Of a DNA stretch of 26,730 nt, positions 18,738-26,704 are shown piece after piece. Every line of letters starts with the position of its first letter. Position 1 is the first letter of the stretch. The notes under the pieces were generated by a model. The model saw nothing but the letters and a program-made list of their open reading frames with translations, did no database searches and was not told where the DNA came from. The stretch lies in assembly GCA_937862735.1 (NCBI GenBank), contig CALMDH010000293.1, forward strand, positions 1 through 26,730, in the 5' to 3' direction. Origin of the DNA: M0108 sp937862735 (GTDB lineage Bacteria; Pseudomonadota; Gammaproteobacteria; Chromatiales; Chromatiaceae). The position numbers and the translations under genes were made by a program.

Positions 18738-19967
18738 ATGGTAAGAATCGCTCTTATAACGGCAACGCCTCCAAGCGTGAATCCTGGCATGCTTGCGTGT
18801 GAAGCAACCGCACGGTCTTTTCTTTATCAGGCTGATCTGCTCGGGCAAACTACATTCTTCCGAGTGCAAGGCTTGGAGGAGCGTTCGGGTTTATCCCCTC
18901 TCGATCCGCGATTGCAAGATATTGTTGCCCAATGCGATTTATCTATTACATTCGAGACATTGAAGGATGTATCGCAGTTAAATGGTCTTATTCCCATTTT
19001 TTGGGGTGATTTTTTGCATATGAATTTATACCTAAAATCATTTAAGCCCTCCTGGTCGACTGGTCTTGAGGATATACGACGATTGCTGCTGTTGGAAGAT
19101 GCACCAATGAGTTTACTAAACAGTGCGATCAGCTATGGATCATCCTTCCTTTTCAATTCCACCACTGATTATTACGATCCGCTCTATGGCGCCGCGCTAC
19201 GGCGCTTCATCAGTAATGCGCATCATATTCAGATGCGGGATGCCATCTCCGCGGCGGTGGTTTCTGGGCTAAGACTTTCGAATATGAACTGTTTTGGTCT
19301 AGATCCGGCGCAATTGTTGTCCATGCAAGCCTACCTGGAAGATATCCTTGGCTTGACGGAGATCCGGTCTCGTAGTAATTTCCAGCCACGCGCGCTGTTG
19401 TTCTTTGCCCGAGGAAAGCACGATTGGGAGGTTACTAGGCCCTTTGTCAATGACTTACTTAACAGTTTGGATATGAAACCCGAGTGGCTGGCATGGGGTG
19501 ATCAAATTTCATTTCCCTATGGTGATGATATTTGGCTGGATCTACCACGTGTCCAGTGGCAAATAAGTCCAGGGACCTCTCATCTTCATAACCTTCTCGA
19601 AACCATTCGCAACTCTTCCGTCGTTATTACTGATACCTACCATCTGGGTGTCGTTAGTTGGTCTCTGGGAATACCGGCAATCTTGCTATCAGGTGATTAT
19701 CACGACCAAGAGTTAATCGCTAAAGGAGTCAATGTGCGAGTGCGTCACGATAAGCGTAAAGTTCTGATGGGACAGGACGGTCTGCTGGACTTTTATATCG
19801 AGCCTTATCTCCTGAAAGCGGGCCATCAGGCTGAAATTGTCAAACGCCTGTGCAGGATTATTCTCGAAACGCCATTTGCAATGAATTTCCGAGAGCACCT
19901 GGCTGCTCGCGCGCAAGCAAGTGTAAGCCATCTTTTCCATGCCATCCAGACAATATCACCTATGTGA
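18738..19967 (+). CDS. Polysaccharide pyruvyl transferase-like protein
   Basis: This protein of 409 residues fits the polysaccharide pyruvyl transferase (CsaB-like) fold. The N-terminus RIALITATPPSVNPGM is a nucleotide-fold first strand with a glycine loop. The C-terminal block VVITDTYHLGVVSWSLGIPA resembles the family's ITDxxH...GIP signature. Members attach ketal pyruvate to surface sugars, adding negative charge. Conservation in the middle is weak, so another GT-B-like sugar enzyme cannot be excluded. The start is ATG 18738; the frame runs back to 18645, but that start would lie inside the terminator hairpin. The ribosome site is weak. It is followed by a 138-nt gap and the exporter genes. 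Confidence 0.6.
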   Translation: MVRIALITATPPSVNPGMLACEATARSFLYQADLLGQTTFFRVQGLEERSGLSPLDPRLQDIVAQCDLSITFETLKDVSQLNGLIPIFWGDFLHMNLYLKSFKPSWSTGLEDIRRLLLLEDAPMSLLNSAISYGSSFLFNSTTDYYDPLYGAALRRFISNAHHIQMRDAISAAVVSGLRLSNMNCFGLDPAQLLSMQAYLEDILGLTEIRSRSNFQPRALLFFARGKHDWEVTRPFVNDLLNSLDMKPEWLAWGDQISFPYGDDIWLDLPRVQWQISPGTSHLHNLLETIRNSSVVITDTYHLGVVSWSLGIPAILLSGDYHDQELIAKGVNVRVRHDKRKVLMGQDGLLDFYIEPYLLKAGHQAEIVKRLCRIILETPFAMNFREHLAARAQASVSHLFHAIQTISPM

Positions 19968-20038
19968 CTATATGATTATCCGGAGCTTATCTCACTTTAG
20001 GATACATTCATTCGGCAGATAAGGAGGAGACATACCGA

Positions 20039-20137
20039 ATGACTGTGGTTCAAACACTGTCGCCCTTAGTATTCCTGTGCGCTGGCGTGGTAGAATATCT
20101 GCGGAATGTCACAGGTAAGCAAAGAGATGAGCGGTGA
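20039..20137 (+). CDS. Possible 32-residue leader peptide overlapping the exporter gene
   Basis: ATG 20039 lies 11 nt after a strong Shine-Dalgarno (AAGGAGG, 20021-20027). The frame encodes a 32-residue peptide with a hydrophobic core (LSPLVFLCAGVV) and a charged tail, ending at TGA 20135-20137. Its last 32 nt overlap the start of the exporter permease gene in another frame. The permease ATG lacks a ribosome site of its own, so translational coupling through this peptide is possible. It could equally be an upstream ribosome site without a functional peptide. Confidence 0.35.
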   Translation: MTVVQTLSPLVFLCAGVVEYLRNVTGKQRDER

Positions 20138-20966
20138 ACTAGGTGACACTGTCAACCAGGCGGGTCAAAATGATCGAGTCGCGCACCGAGATAATGTCTG
20201 GACCCGGGTGGGTCGGATTCTGGATCTGATCCTTTACAAAACCTATGCCGATCTGCGAGCCGAAGCAGCAAAGACCTACATCAATTTTCTTTGGTGGATC
20301 ATTGACCCACTGCTAGGCATGCTGGTTTTCTACCTGGTCTTTGGCCTGCTGTTTCAACGCGGTGGTGACGGATTTGTGGCGTTTCTCTTGACGGGGCTAG
20401 TGATCTGGAACTGGTACCGGCAGAGCATCAGCCATGCGGGCAGCGCCATTCTCAATGGTAAGGGTCTAATGAATCAGGTGCATGTGCCAAAAATCGTGTT
20501 CCCCTTGGTGGTTCTGCTAACCGATCTGACTAAGTTCGTCGTGGTCTTTGTCCTGCTCCTGATTTTCCTTCTGCTCTCTGGACTCTGGCCTGGAATCTCG
20601 TATTTGGCCTTACCGCTTCTTGCGATGGTGCAGCTAATGCTAATCGCGTCTCTGTCGCTGGCGCTTGCAGGCCTCGTACCTTATTTACCGGATCTCCGCT
20701 TCCTGGCGGACAATCTGTTACAGTTGCAATTTTTTGTTACGGGCATTTTTTTCTCGGTACGGGATATTCCTGATCAGTATCAGGGCTGGTTCTATCTCAA
20801 TCCCATGGCCGGCATGATCGAGGATTTCCGCGCCGTGTTGCTCCATCACGCCTGGCCTCACTGGGAGCGACTGGGTGCTGTGGCGGTTTTTTCCCTGTTA
20901 CTTTTGATGCTGGCAGTTGGTTGGATCCACGCACACGACCGGGATTATCCCCGCACCCTCCGCTAG
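20106..20966 (+). CDS. wzm: ABC-2 polysaccharide exporter permease
   Basis: This is the membrane subunit of an ABC exporter that moves lipid-linked polysaccharide across the inner membrane. The protein of 286 residues is of normal length for Wzm/TagG. A cytoplasmic amphipathic N-terminus is followed by about six membrane helices, near 61-84, 90-106, 130-160, 165-190, 205-217 and 254-274. The family signature LNPMAGMIEDFR lies at residues 231-242, before the last helix. The start is ATG 20106; an in-frame ATG at 20127 is an alternative and neither has a strong ribosome site. The ATPase gene follows after 4 nt. Substrate type (O-antigen, capsule or other glycan) is not determined by this subunit. 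Confidence 0.93.
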   Translation: MSQVSKEMSGELGDTVNQAGQNDRVAHRDNVWTRVGRILDLILYKTYADLRAEAAKTYINFLWWIIDPLLGMLVFYLVFGLLFQRGGDGFVAFLLTGLVIWNWYRQSISHAGSAILNGKGLMNQVHVPKIVFPLVVLLTDLTKFVVVFVLLLIFLLLSGLWPGISYLALPLLAMVQLMLIASLSLALAGLVPYLPDLRFLADNLLQLQFFVTGIFFSVRDIPDQYQGWFYLNPMAGMIEDFRAVLLHHAWPHWERLGAVAVFSLLLLMLAVGWIHAHDRDYPRTLR

Positions 20967-20970
20967 CAAC

Positions 20971-21720
20971 ATGAATACCCAGGATTCCCTGCCTCTGATA
21001 TCGCTAAAAAATATTGGCTTGGCATTCCGCCAAGGCGGACTGAGTTTGACCCCCAAGCCTCTGTTCTGGGTCCTCAAGGATATAAGTTTCGATCTATATC
21101 CAGGTGAAACCTTGGGGGTAGTTGGGCGTAATGCCGCGGGTAAGAGCACCTTGATGCGCCTGCTGGCGGGGATTATCCGTCATGACCGCGGGTCTCTGAT
21201 CAATCGTGCCAAAAGCATCGCCTTACTTTCATTACAGGCTGGCTTTGTGCCTTACCTGACGGGCCGCCAGAACGCGATCCTTAGTGGCCTCCTCTTAGGT
21301 CTGCGCCGGGCTGAGGTGGAAGCGCGCATGGCGGACATTATCGATTTCTCCGAACTTGGGAGCTTTATCGATCAACCGCTGTCCACCTACTCTGCGGGGA
21401 TGCGTGCGCGCCTGGGTTTCTCCGTCGCCTATCAGGTTGAACCCGATGTTCTTTTAATCGACGAAACGCTGGGGGTCGGAGATGAGGAGTTCAAGGAAAA
21501 GTCCACCGCCGCGATGCATGCACGCATTCAGTCGGATAAGACGATTGTCTTGGTATCACATGTACCAGGTACGATTCGGAACTTGTGCAATCGGGCGATC
21601 TGGATCGAGGAAGGGATTACGCGCGCTCAGGGCGATGTGGTCGACGTGATTCAGGCCTATCAGGCCGAGATTAAGCGCCGCCATGGGGCCGCCTACGTAT
21701 TACGATCCGCCGAGACCTAA
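20971..21720 (+). CDS. wzt: ABC polysaccharide exporter ATP-binding subunit
   Basis: This ATPase energises the neighbouring permease. The protein of 249 residues contains a single ABC domain: Walker A GRNAAGKST at 52-60, signature YSAGM at 140-144, Walker B ending Asp164-Glu165 in LLIDETLGVGDEEF, and H-loop His197. The DETLGVGD form of Walker B is typical of Wzt/TagH/KpsT ATPases. It lacks the C-terminal carbohydrate-binding extension seen in Wzt proteins that recognise a capped chain end, so no chain-end selection domain is encoded here. ATG 20971 lies 4 nt after the permease stop; a longer in-frame start at 20917 would overlap the permease gene and is less likely. Confidence 0.94.
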   Translation: MNTQDSLPLISLKNIGLAFRQGGLSLTPKPLFWVLKDISFDLYPGETLGVVGRNAAGKSTLMRLLAGIIRHDRGSLINRAKSIALLSLQAGFVPYLTGRQNAILSGLLLGLRRAEVEARMADIIDFSELGSFIDQPLSTYSAGMRARLGFSVAYQVEPDVLLIDETLGVGDEEFKEKSTAAMHARIQSDKTIVLVSHVPGTIRNLCNRAIWIEEGITRAQGDVVDVIQAYQAEIKRRHGAAYVLRSAET

Positions 21721-21797
21721 CCCTTCATGATTCAACTTTTTGACCTATCTATGTTTTTTAAAATCATTTCGGCCTTGCCGGCTTAGGGAGTATAGAG

Positions 21798-24700
21798 TTG
21801 CAAGTTTTCGTCCTCGGCATGCATCGCTCCGGTACATCCGCTGTTTCCCGTTTGATTAATATGATGGGGGCTTCATTGGGTCCGGCCCATTTAATTGGGG
21901 AGCCGGCCTTCGATAACGAGAAGGGATTTTGGGAAAGAACGGATGTTTCGAAACTAAATGATCAGTTGCTGCAACTTTGTGATTGCACCTGGGATGAGGT
22001 ATCTAATTACAAACAAGCGCCTCTACCCAAGGAGTTGCCTACGGAGTTGCGGGAACAACTGCAACGGATCATCTTTCAGTTGGATACCCTCCGCCCCTGG
22101 GTATTGAAGGACCCGCGCCTCTGTCTCACCTTTCCGATGTGGCGGTCACAACTGGAGGTGCCAGTGTGTGTGTTGCCTTACCGGTCCCCTCATGCGATTG
22201 CGCAGTCCTTACAGTTCCGCAATGGCTTCGGTTTGCTTCACGGTCTTGCGCTTTGGGAACAGTACACATTGGCCGCATTGCACGCCACAAAGGATATTCC
22301 TCGGCTCATCGTTTGCTACGAAAAGTTAATCCTTGATCCTGTCGGTGTCGTTAGTGAACTGTACGAAGGCTTGTGCGCCGCGGATTTGGTTGGGTTGCGT
22401 AAGCCTTCCGCGCGTGAGATCACGGCTTTCGTCGAGACGAGGCTGCAACATCAGCATGGACTTCTCGCCGCATCCGAGGGACTTTTAAATTTTTCCCAAC
22501 GCCATCTAGCGGCTGCCCTGGAAGATGGTACGGCGTTGGAATGGGATACCGTGCCGCCCTTGAGTGCGGGAGCAAGCGAAGTACTGGGGGATGTCCGGCG
22601 CCGTCTGAATCACGAAAGTGAATTTAGAATAACCCTTGATGGGGTGCGAGCGGAATTGGCCACTACGCAGGGTCTGCTGGCCAATATCCAGGAGGAAGCA
22701 GCGGTCCTGAAAGAGGATTTGGAGCGGGAGCGCGCCATGGCAGCCGAATTGACCCAAACACTTGATGGCGAGCAAGCTGAATTAACTAATACTCAGGGTA
22801 TGCTGGCGAGATCCCAGCAGGAAGTGGCGACCCTAAGAAGGGATCTAGAGCGGGAACGTGCCACAGTATCTGAATTGAAGCTAAACCTTGTTGGCTTGCA
22901 AGCGGAATTGGACCATACACAGGGCCAGTGGTCGAATACTGTGGAGGAAGCTGCGACGCTGAAAGCGGAGTTGGAGCGTGAGCGTGCGACGGCAACCACT
23001 CGGGCTAATGAATTAAAAGAATTTCAAGCCCGGCATGCTGAGCAGGTGGGGCATCTCAATGCCCTTGAAGGGCAACTAGCCGCACTCAATGAGGAATTGA
23101 CCTCAACCAAGGAAAAGCTCTTAGAAAGAGAGACCCGGCTGTGGGATGCCGCGGGGCAGATAGCGATACAGTCGCGGTGGTTGATAGACATCGATCAGGC
23201 GTTCACAGCGACATTGGCGTCCTGGCGTTGGCGTGTTGGCCATCATACCGTTCGCGGTGTTGAACGCCTATTGCTGAGGCCTAAACCGTTCTTGGCGGTC
23301 GACCACCTTGGCCAGATTTTGAGGCAATTTAAAGAGTGGCGACGGTCCCAGCCGGATGATACGAACTATCTAGTCGCTGATATGAATTGTGGGGCTAGGA
23401 CCACGGCCTCTCAATCTGCCGCTGGGCAACCGGTGCAAGTTACCTCAGCCGCGCACCAACATTCAACCAACAACAACCCCGACAGCGCCCAGTCCGGAAC
23501 TGGTTCGCTTGTAGGGATGCCGGATCTTGCAACGTTTCATTTGCTTGGGTATGAAGTGCTTTGTCTCCCCGTTATTGAATGGGGTTTTCGTTTTCAGCGT
23601 CCACAGCAAATGGCGCGACAATTTGTTCAAGGTGGTCATCAGGTTTATTACGTTAGCTTAACTTTCGCCACCCGACCTGAGATCCATGAGATTGAGCCGG
23701 GGGTGATTGGGGTCACCGTTCCTGGCAGATCCCAAGCTAATGTTTACAAGGACCTCCCGAAAGTCGCGGAGGTTGAAGCTCAGGTTGCGGCCTTAGTGGA
23801 ACAGCTTAATAGCGCTGACCGCACCCTCTGGGTATGCATGGTGCAATTGCCATATTGGGTGGATGTTGCTGAGGCCCTGCGCCAGCGTACCGGTTGCATC
23901 CTGGTTTATGACTGCATGGATGACCATCACGGGTTCTCAACCAACCAGCCGCTCATGCTCGCGGCCGAAAGCCGACTCCTTGCGACGGCCGATCTGGTGG
24001 TGGTGTCATCTCAAGTCCTCATGGAGAAGGTGGCATCCCATGCCCGCAATGCAATTCTTGTGCGTAATGGCGTCGACTATCACCACTTCGCCGCCGTAGC
24101 GGCGATCCGACATCCGCCGGTTGCGCAATTGACGGTGGGATATTATGGTGCCATCGCTGATTGGTTTGATAGTGAGTTGGTTGGTATCCTCGCGACGTTA
24201 CGACCGACCTGGCGTTTTGTCCTCATTGGCGATACCTTCAGCGCTGATCTTGTGCCCATCGCCCAGCCCAACATAGAGCTGGCCGGTGAACAACCGTATT
24301 CCCAACTTCCGCACCTTATGCGAGACTGGGATTGTTGCATTATACCTTTTAAGCGAGTACCCCTTACCGAGGCGACAAACCCCGTGAAGGTCTATGAGAT
24401 GCTCGCCGCAGGGAAGCCAGTAGTGGCTGTCACTTTACCAGAACTGGTACCACTTTCCGATTTGAACCTTATCACCCTGGCGGATACAGCGGAGGCTTTT
24501 GCCGCCGCTATTGAGCATGAGGTGACTAATGACTCCCTCGCGCGCCAGGAAAGCCGCCGTACCTTTGCTTTAGCCAATACCTGGGAGGTTCGCTACCGGG
24601 ATCTGGAAGCTGAAGTCCGCAAGCTCTTTCCATTGGTCTCGATCATGGTGGTGACATATAATAATCGTGATCTTAATCGACTTTGCATAGATAGCGTGCT

Positions 24701-26459
24701 CGGAGATACGGACTATCCCAACATTGAGTTGATCGTTGTGGACAATGCCTCCAGCGACGGAACCCCGGAGTTGCTACGAGGTTTCGCGTCCCGCGACTCG
24801 CGGATGACTCTCATTCGAAACCCGGACAACAAGGGTTATGCAGTAGCCAATAATCAAGCCTTAGCGATTGCGTCAGGCGAATATCTATGTTTGCTGAACA
24901 ACGACACGGTTGTTTCGGGTGCTTGGTTAAGCACCTTGGTGCGGCATCTCCGCCGTGATCCGCAGTTGGGCTTGATCGGCCCGGTAACCAATGCCATTGG
25001 TAACGAGGCACAGATTCCTGTTGGCTATGATCTCCTGATTGATATGCCGGACTGGTCAGCCAAACATTGTCGCCAATATCGAGGGGAAATCGTCGAGATT
25101 GGTATGCTGGCCTTTTTCTGCGTTGTCATGCCCCGTGGGGTGTTCCAGGCTGTTGGACCACTGGATGAACGATTTGGAATTGGCATGTTTGAAGATGACG
25201 ATTACAACCAGCGGGTGCGGGCGGCTGGATATAAAGTGAGGCTGGCACTTGATAGCTTTGTTCACCATTGGCAGCGGGCCTCTTTTAAGCTACTTGGTGA
25301 GGATGAGTATCTCAGGATTTATCATGAAAATAAGGAAATGTATCATGAGAAGCAAAGCCTGACGTCATCACGTCAATTGGCCCTGGAGGGGCTGCGGCAA
25401 CGCTGCGAGACAGCGTCCATGGTATTTTTGTTTCCTCCCTCTATTGGCTGGAATGTACACCTCTTCCAGCGCCCCCACCATCTGGCCCGGGCTTTGGCCC
25501 AGGGCGGCGAAGTAGTGATCTTCGACTGCAGTGGTAGCACCGTTGATGAAATCGATCTGTTGCGGGAGGTGGAACCCGGGCTCTTCCTGTTCCAAGGGGA
25601 CCCGCTTCTGCTGCGCGACATACCCAAGTTGATATTGTGGACATTTACCTACAATTATGGTTATCGCGATTATTTTTCTAATGGTGTTCGCGTCATTTAT
25701 GACTGGATCGATGACCTGGCAGTTTTTCCCTATGATCAACAGTGGTTGAAAGCTTTGCATCAGCGTGCTGTAAAGGAAGCAGACCTGATTGTTGCCGTGG
25801 CTCGAACTCTTCATGGGGAATTAGTCGGCATTCGGCCGGATGCAATCTATCTACCAAACGCGGTAGATTCCGTGCATTTCAACCCCCCCCCTGAGCCTAA
25901 TAATGCATCGAAAGACCAGGCGTTTTCACGGATTTTGTCCTCTGGGCGACCAATCGCGGGCTACTACGGCGCACTTGCGAAATGGTTTGATTATCAACTA
26001 CTCAAGCAGGTAGCAAGCCTTCGCAAAGATTGGGAATTTGTCCTGATCGGCCCTGATCTTGACGGTAGTCTGCGACCATCCGGCATTACTGAGCAAGCAA
26101 ATGTGCATTGGCTGGGTCCGCGTGACTATGCGGACCTGCCCAGTTATCTGTTCAGCTTCGACGTGGCCATGATTCCATTTAGGATCAATGAAATTACGCT
26201 GGCTACTTCACCATTGAAACTGTTTGAGTATTTCGCCGGTGGTCGCGGTGTCGTTACTACCCCAATGCCGGAGTGCGCGGCTTTTTCGGAAGTTTTAATC
26301 GGCCGTTCCGCCGAGGACTTTTCTCAGGGACTTGACCATGCCCGATTGCTGACCGGTGGACGGGAATACCTTGATCGCTTAGCCCCTATCATTAGTGACA
26401 ATACATGGGCACGGCGTATTCACCAGGTAATGGAAAAGTTAAACGCCTGTATCCTGTAG
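21798..26459 (+). CDS. Multi-domain sulfotransferase-like / coiled-coil / GT-B / GT2 / GT-B protein
   Basis: This single 1553-residue polypeptide joins several surface-glycan activities. Residues 1 to about 215 are sulfotransferase-like: P-loop GMHRSGTS at 7-14, a 3'-phosphate-type arginine near Arg129 (LPYRSPHAI), and CYEKL. Residues about 265-450 form a coiled coil containing three 42-residue repeats (285-410). A GT-B domain covers about 585-940. A GT2 domain begins at Pro945 (PLVSIMVVTYNNRD), with its donor motif Asn1034-Asn-Asp1036 and the acidic FEDDDYNQR segment. A second GT-B domain, about 1208-1553, resembles the first (QRP near the start, YDxxDD, YYGAxAxWFD at 782-791 and 1389-1398, and P-x-K-x-x-E/Y near the end). 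The start is TTG 21798, preceded by AGGGAG (21785-21790) at 7 nt. It lies 77 nt after the exporter ATPase gene. There is no membrane segment or signal peptide, so it should act in the cytoplasm. Each module is supported by its motifs; a joint reaction is inference. Confidence 0.88.
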   Translation: MQVFVLGMHRSGTSAVSRLINMMGASLGPAHLIGEPAFDNEKGFWERTDVSKLNDQLLQLCDCTWDEVSNYKQAPLPKELPTELREQLQRIIFQLDTLRPWVLKDPRLCLTFPMWRSQLEVPVCVLPYRSPHAIAQSLQFRNGFGLLHGLALWEQYTLAALHATKDIPRLIVCYEKLILDPVGVVSELYEGLCAADLVGLRKPSAREITAFVETRLQHQHGLLAASEGLLNFSQRHLAAALEDGTALEWDTVPPLSAGASEVLGDVRRRLNHESEFRITLDGVRAELATTQGLLANIQEEAAVLKEDLERERAMAAELTQTLDGEQAELTNTQGMLARSQQEVATLRRDLERERATVSELKLNLVGLQAELDHTQGQWSNTVEEAATLKAELERERATATTRANELKEFQARHAEQVGHLNALEGQLAALNEELTSTKEKLLERETRLWDAAGQIAIQSRWLIDIDQAFTATLASWRWRVGHHTVRGVERLLLRPKPFLAVDHLGQILRQFKEWRRSQPDDTNYLVADMNCGARTTASQSAAGQPVQVTSAAHQHSTNNNPDSAQSGTGSLVGMPDLATFHLLGYEVLCLPVIEWGFRFQRPQQMARQFVQGGHQVYYVSLTFATRPEIHEIEPGVIGVTVPGRSQANVYKDLPKVAEVEAQVAALVEQLNSADRTLWVCMVQLPYWVDVAEALRQRTGCILVYDCMDDHHGFSTNQPLMLAAESRLLATADLVVVSSQVLMEKVASHARNAILVRNGVDYHHFAAVAAIRHPPVAQLTVGYYGAIADWFDSELVGILATLRPTWRFVLIGDTFSADLVPIAQPNIELAGEQPYSQLPHLMRDWDCCIIPFKRVPLTEATNPVKVYEMLAAGKPVVAVTLPELVPLSDLNLITLADTAEAFAAAIEHEVTNDSLARQESRRTFALANTWEVRYRDLEAEVRKLFPLVSIMVVTYNNRDLNRLCIDSVLGDTDYPNIELIVVDNASSDGTPELLRGFASRDSRMTLIRNPDNKGYAVANNQALAIASGEYLCLLNNDTVVSGAWLSTLVRHLRRDPQLGLIGPVTNAIGNEAQIPVGYDLLIDMPDWSAKHCRQYRGEIVEIGMLAFFCVVMPRGVFQAVGPLDERFGIGMFEDDDYNQRVRAAGYKVRLALDSFVHHWQRASFKLLGEDEYLRIYHENKEMYHEKQSLTSSRQLALEGLRQRCETASMVFLFPPSIGWNVHLFQRPHHLARALAQGGEVVIFDCSGSTVDEIDLLREVEPGLFLFQGDPLLLRDIPKLILWTFTYNYGYRDYFSNGVRVIYDWIDDLAVFPYDQQWLKALHQRAVKEADLIVAVARTLHGELVGIRPDAIYLPNAVDSVHFNPPPEPNNASKDQAFSRILSSGRPIAGYYGALAKWFDYQLLKQVASLRKDWEFVLIGPDLDGSLRPSGITEQANVHWLGPRDYADLPSYLFSFDVAMIPFRINEITLATSPLKLFEYFAGGRGVVTTPMPECAAFSEVLIGRSAEDFSQGLDHARLLTGGREYLDRLAPIISDNTWARRIHQVMEKLNACIL
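22650..23027 (+). repeat. Three tandem 126-bp repeats coding for 42-residue coiled-coil units
   Basis: Within the large gene, units at 22650-22775, 22776-22901 and 22902-23027 each encode 42 residues. Each begins AEL, then T-Q-G, then a conserved LERERA at positions 24-29, and ends in Gln. Forty-two residues are exactly six heptads, so the repeats continue the coiled coil without a phase break. The DNA copies have diverged, so the duplication is not recent. Confidence 0.85.
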
Positions 26460-26599
26460 TTTTTCTTAGTTAAGTAACTGGTTACAGGATCATTTTAATA
26501 TTAACTGTGTGCTAAAGTTATCATATGTTCTTATCAATTATCGGCTACTACTTGTCAACTCGTAAAAATAAATGCATCATTTGACTTTGGCAATCCCTT
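26460..26599. other. AT-rich intergenic stretch
   Basis: This AT-rich spacer follows the large gene. It contains GTAAC/GTTAC around 26474-26486 and a TACAGG that can pair with CCTGTA at the end of the gene, but there is no G-C-rich stem with a T-run. No firm promoter was found. Confidence 0.3.
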
Positions 26600-26704
26600 A
26601 TGACTGTATTATTCTCACCTGATCGCGAGCCGCAAAAAATTTTTATTCATGTGGGTGCGCACAAGACTGGTACGACCCTTAGAGGCTGTCTTGAATCTAA
26701 CTGA
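26600..26704 (+). pseudogene. Truncated sulfotransferase-like start
   Basis: ATG 26600 opens a frame of 34 codons ending at TGA 26702-26704. It encodes KIFIHVGAHKTGTTL, the opening strand and phosphosulfate loop (GxxKTGTT) of a sulfotransferase-family protein, followed by RGCLESN and the stop. In complete relatives the chain continues for more than 200 residues, so this is either a broken gene or a frameshift near the window edge. The frame after the stop (LNIMIISW) still looks somewhat like the next expected segment, which would fit a nonsense mutation. The window ends 26 nt later, so the rest cannot be judged. It is distinct from the other two sulfotransferase P-loops in the window (GAQKAGTS and GMHRSGTS). 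Confidence 0.5.
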
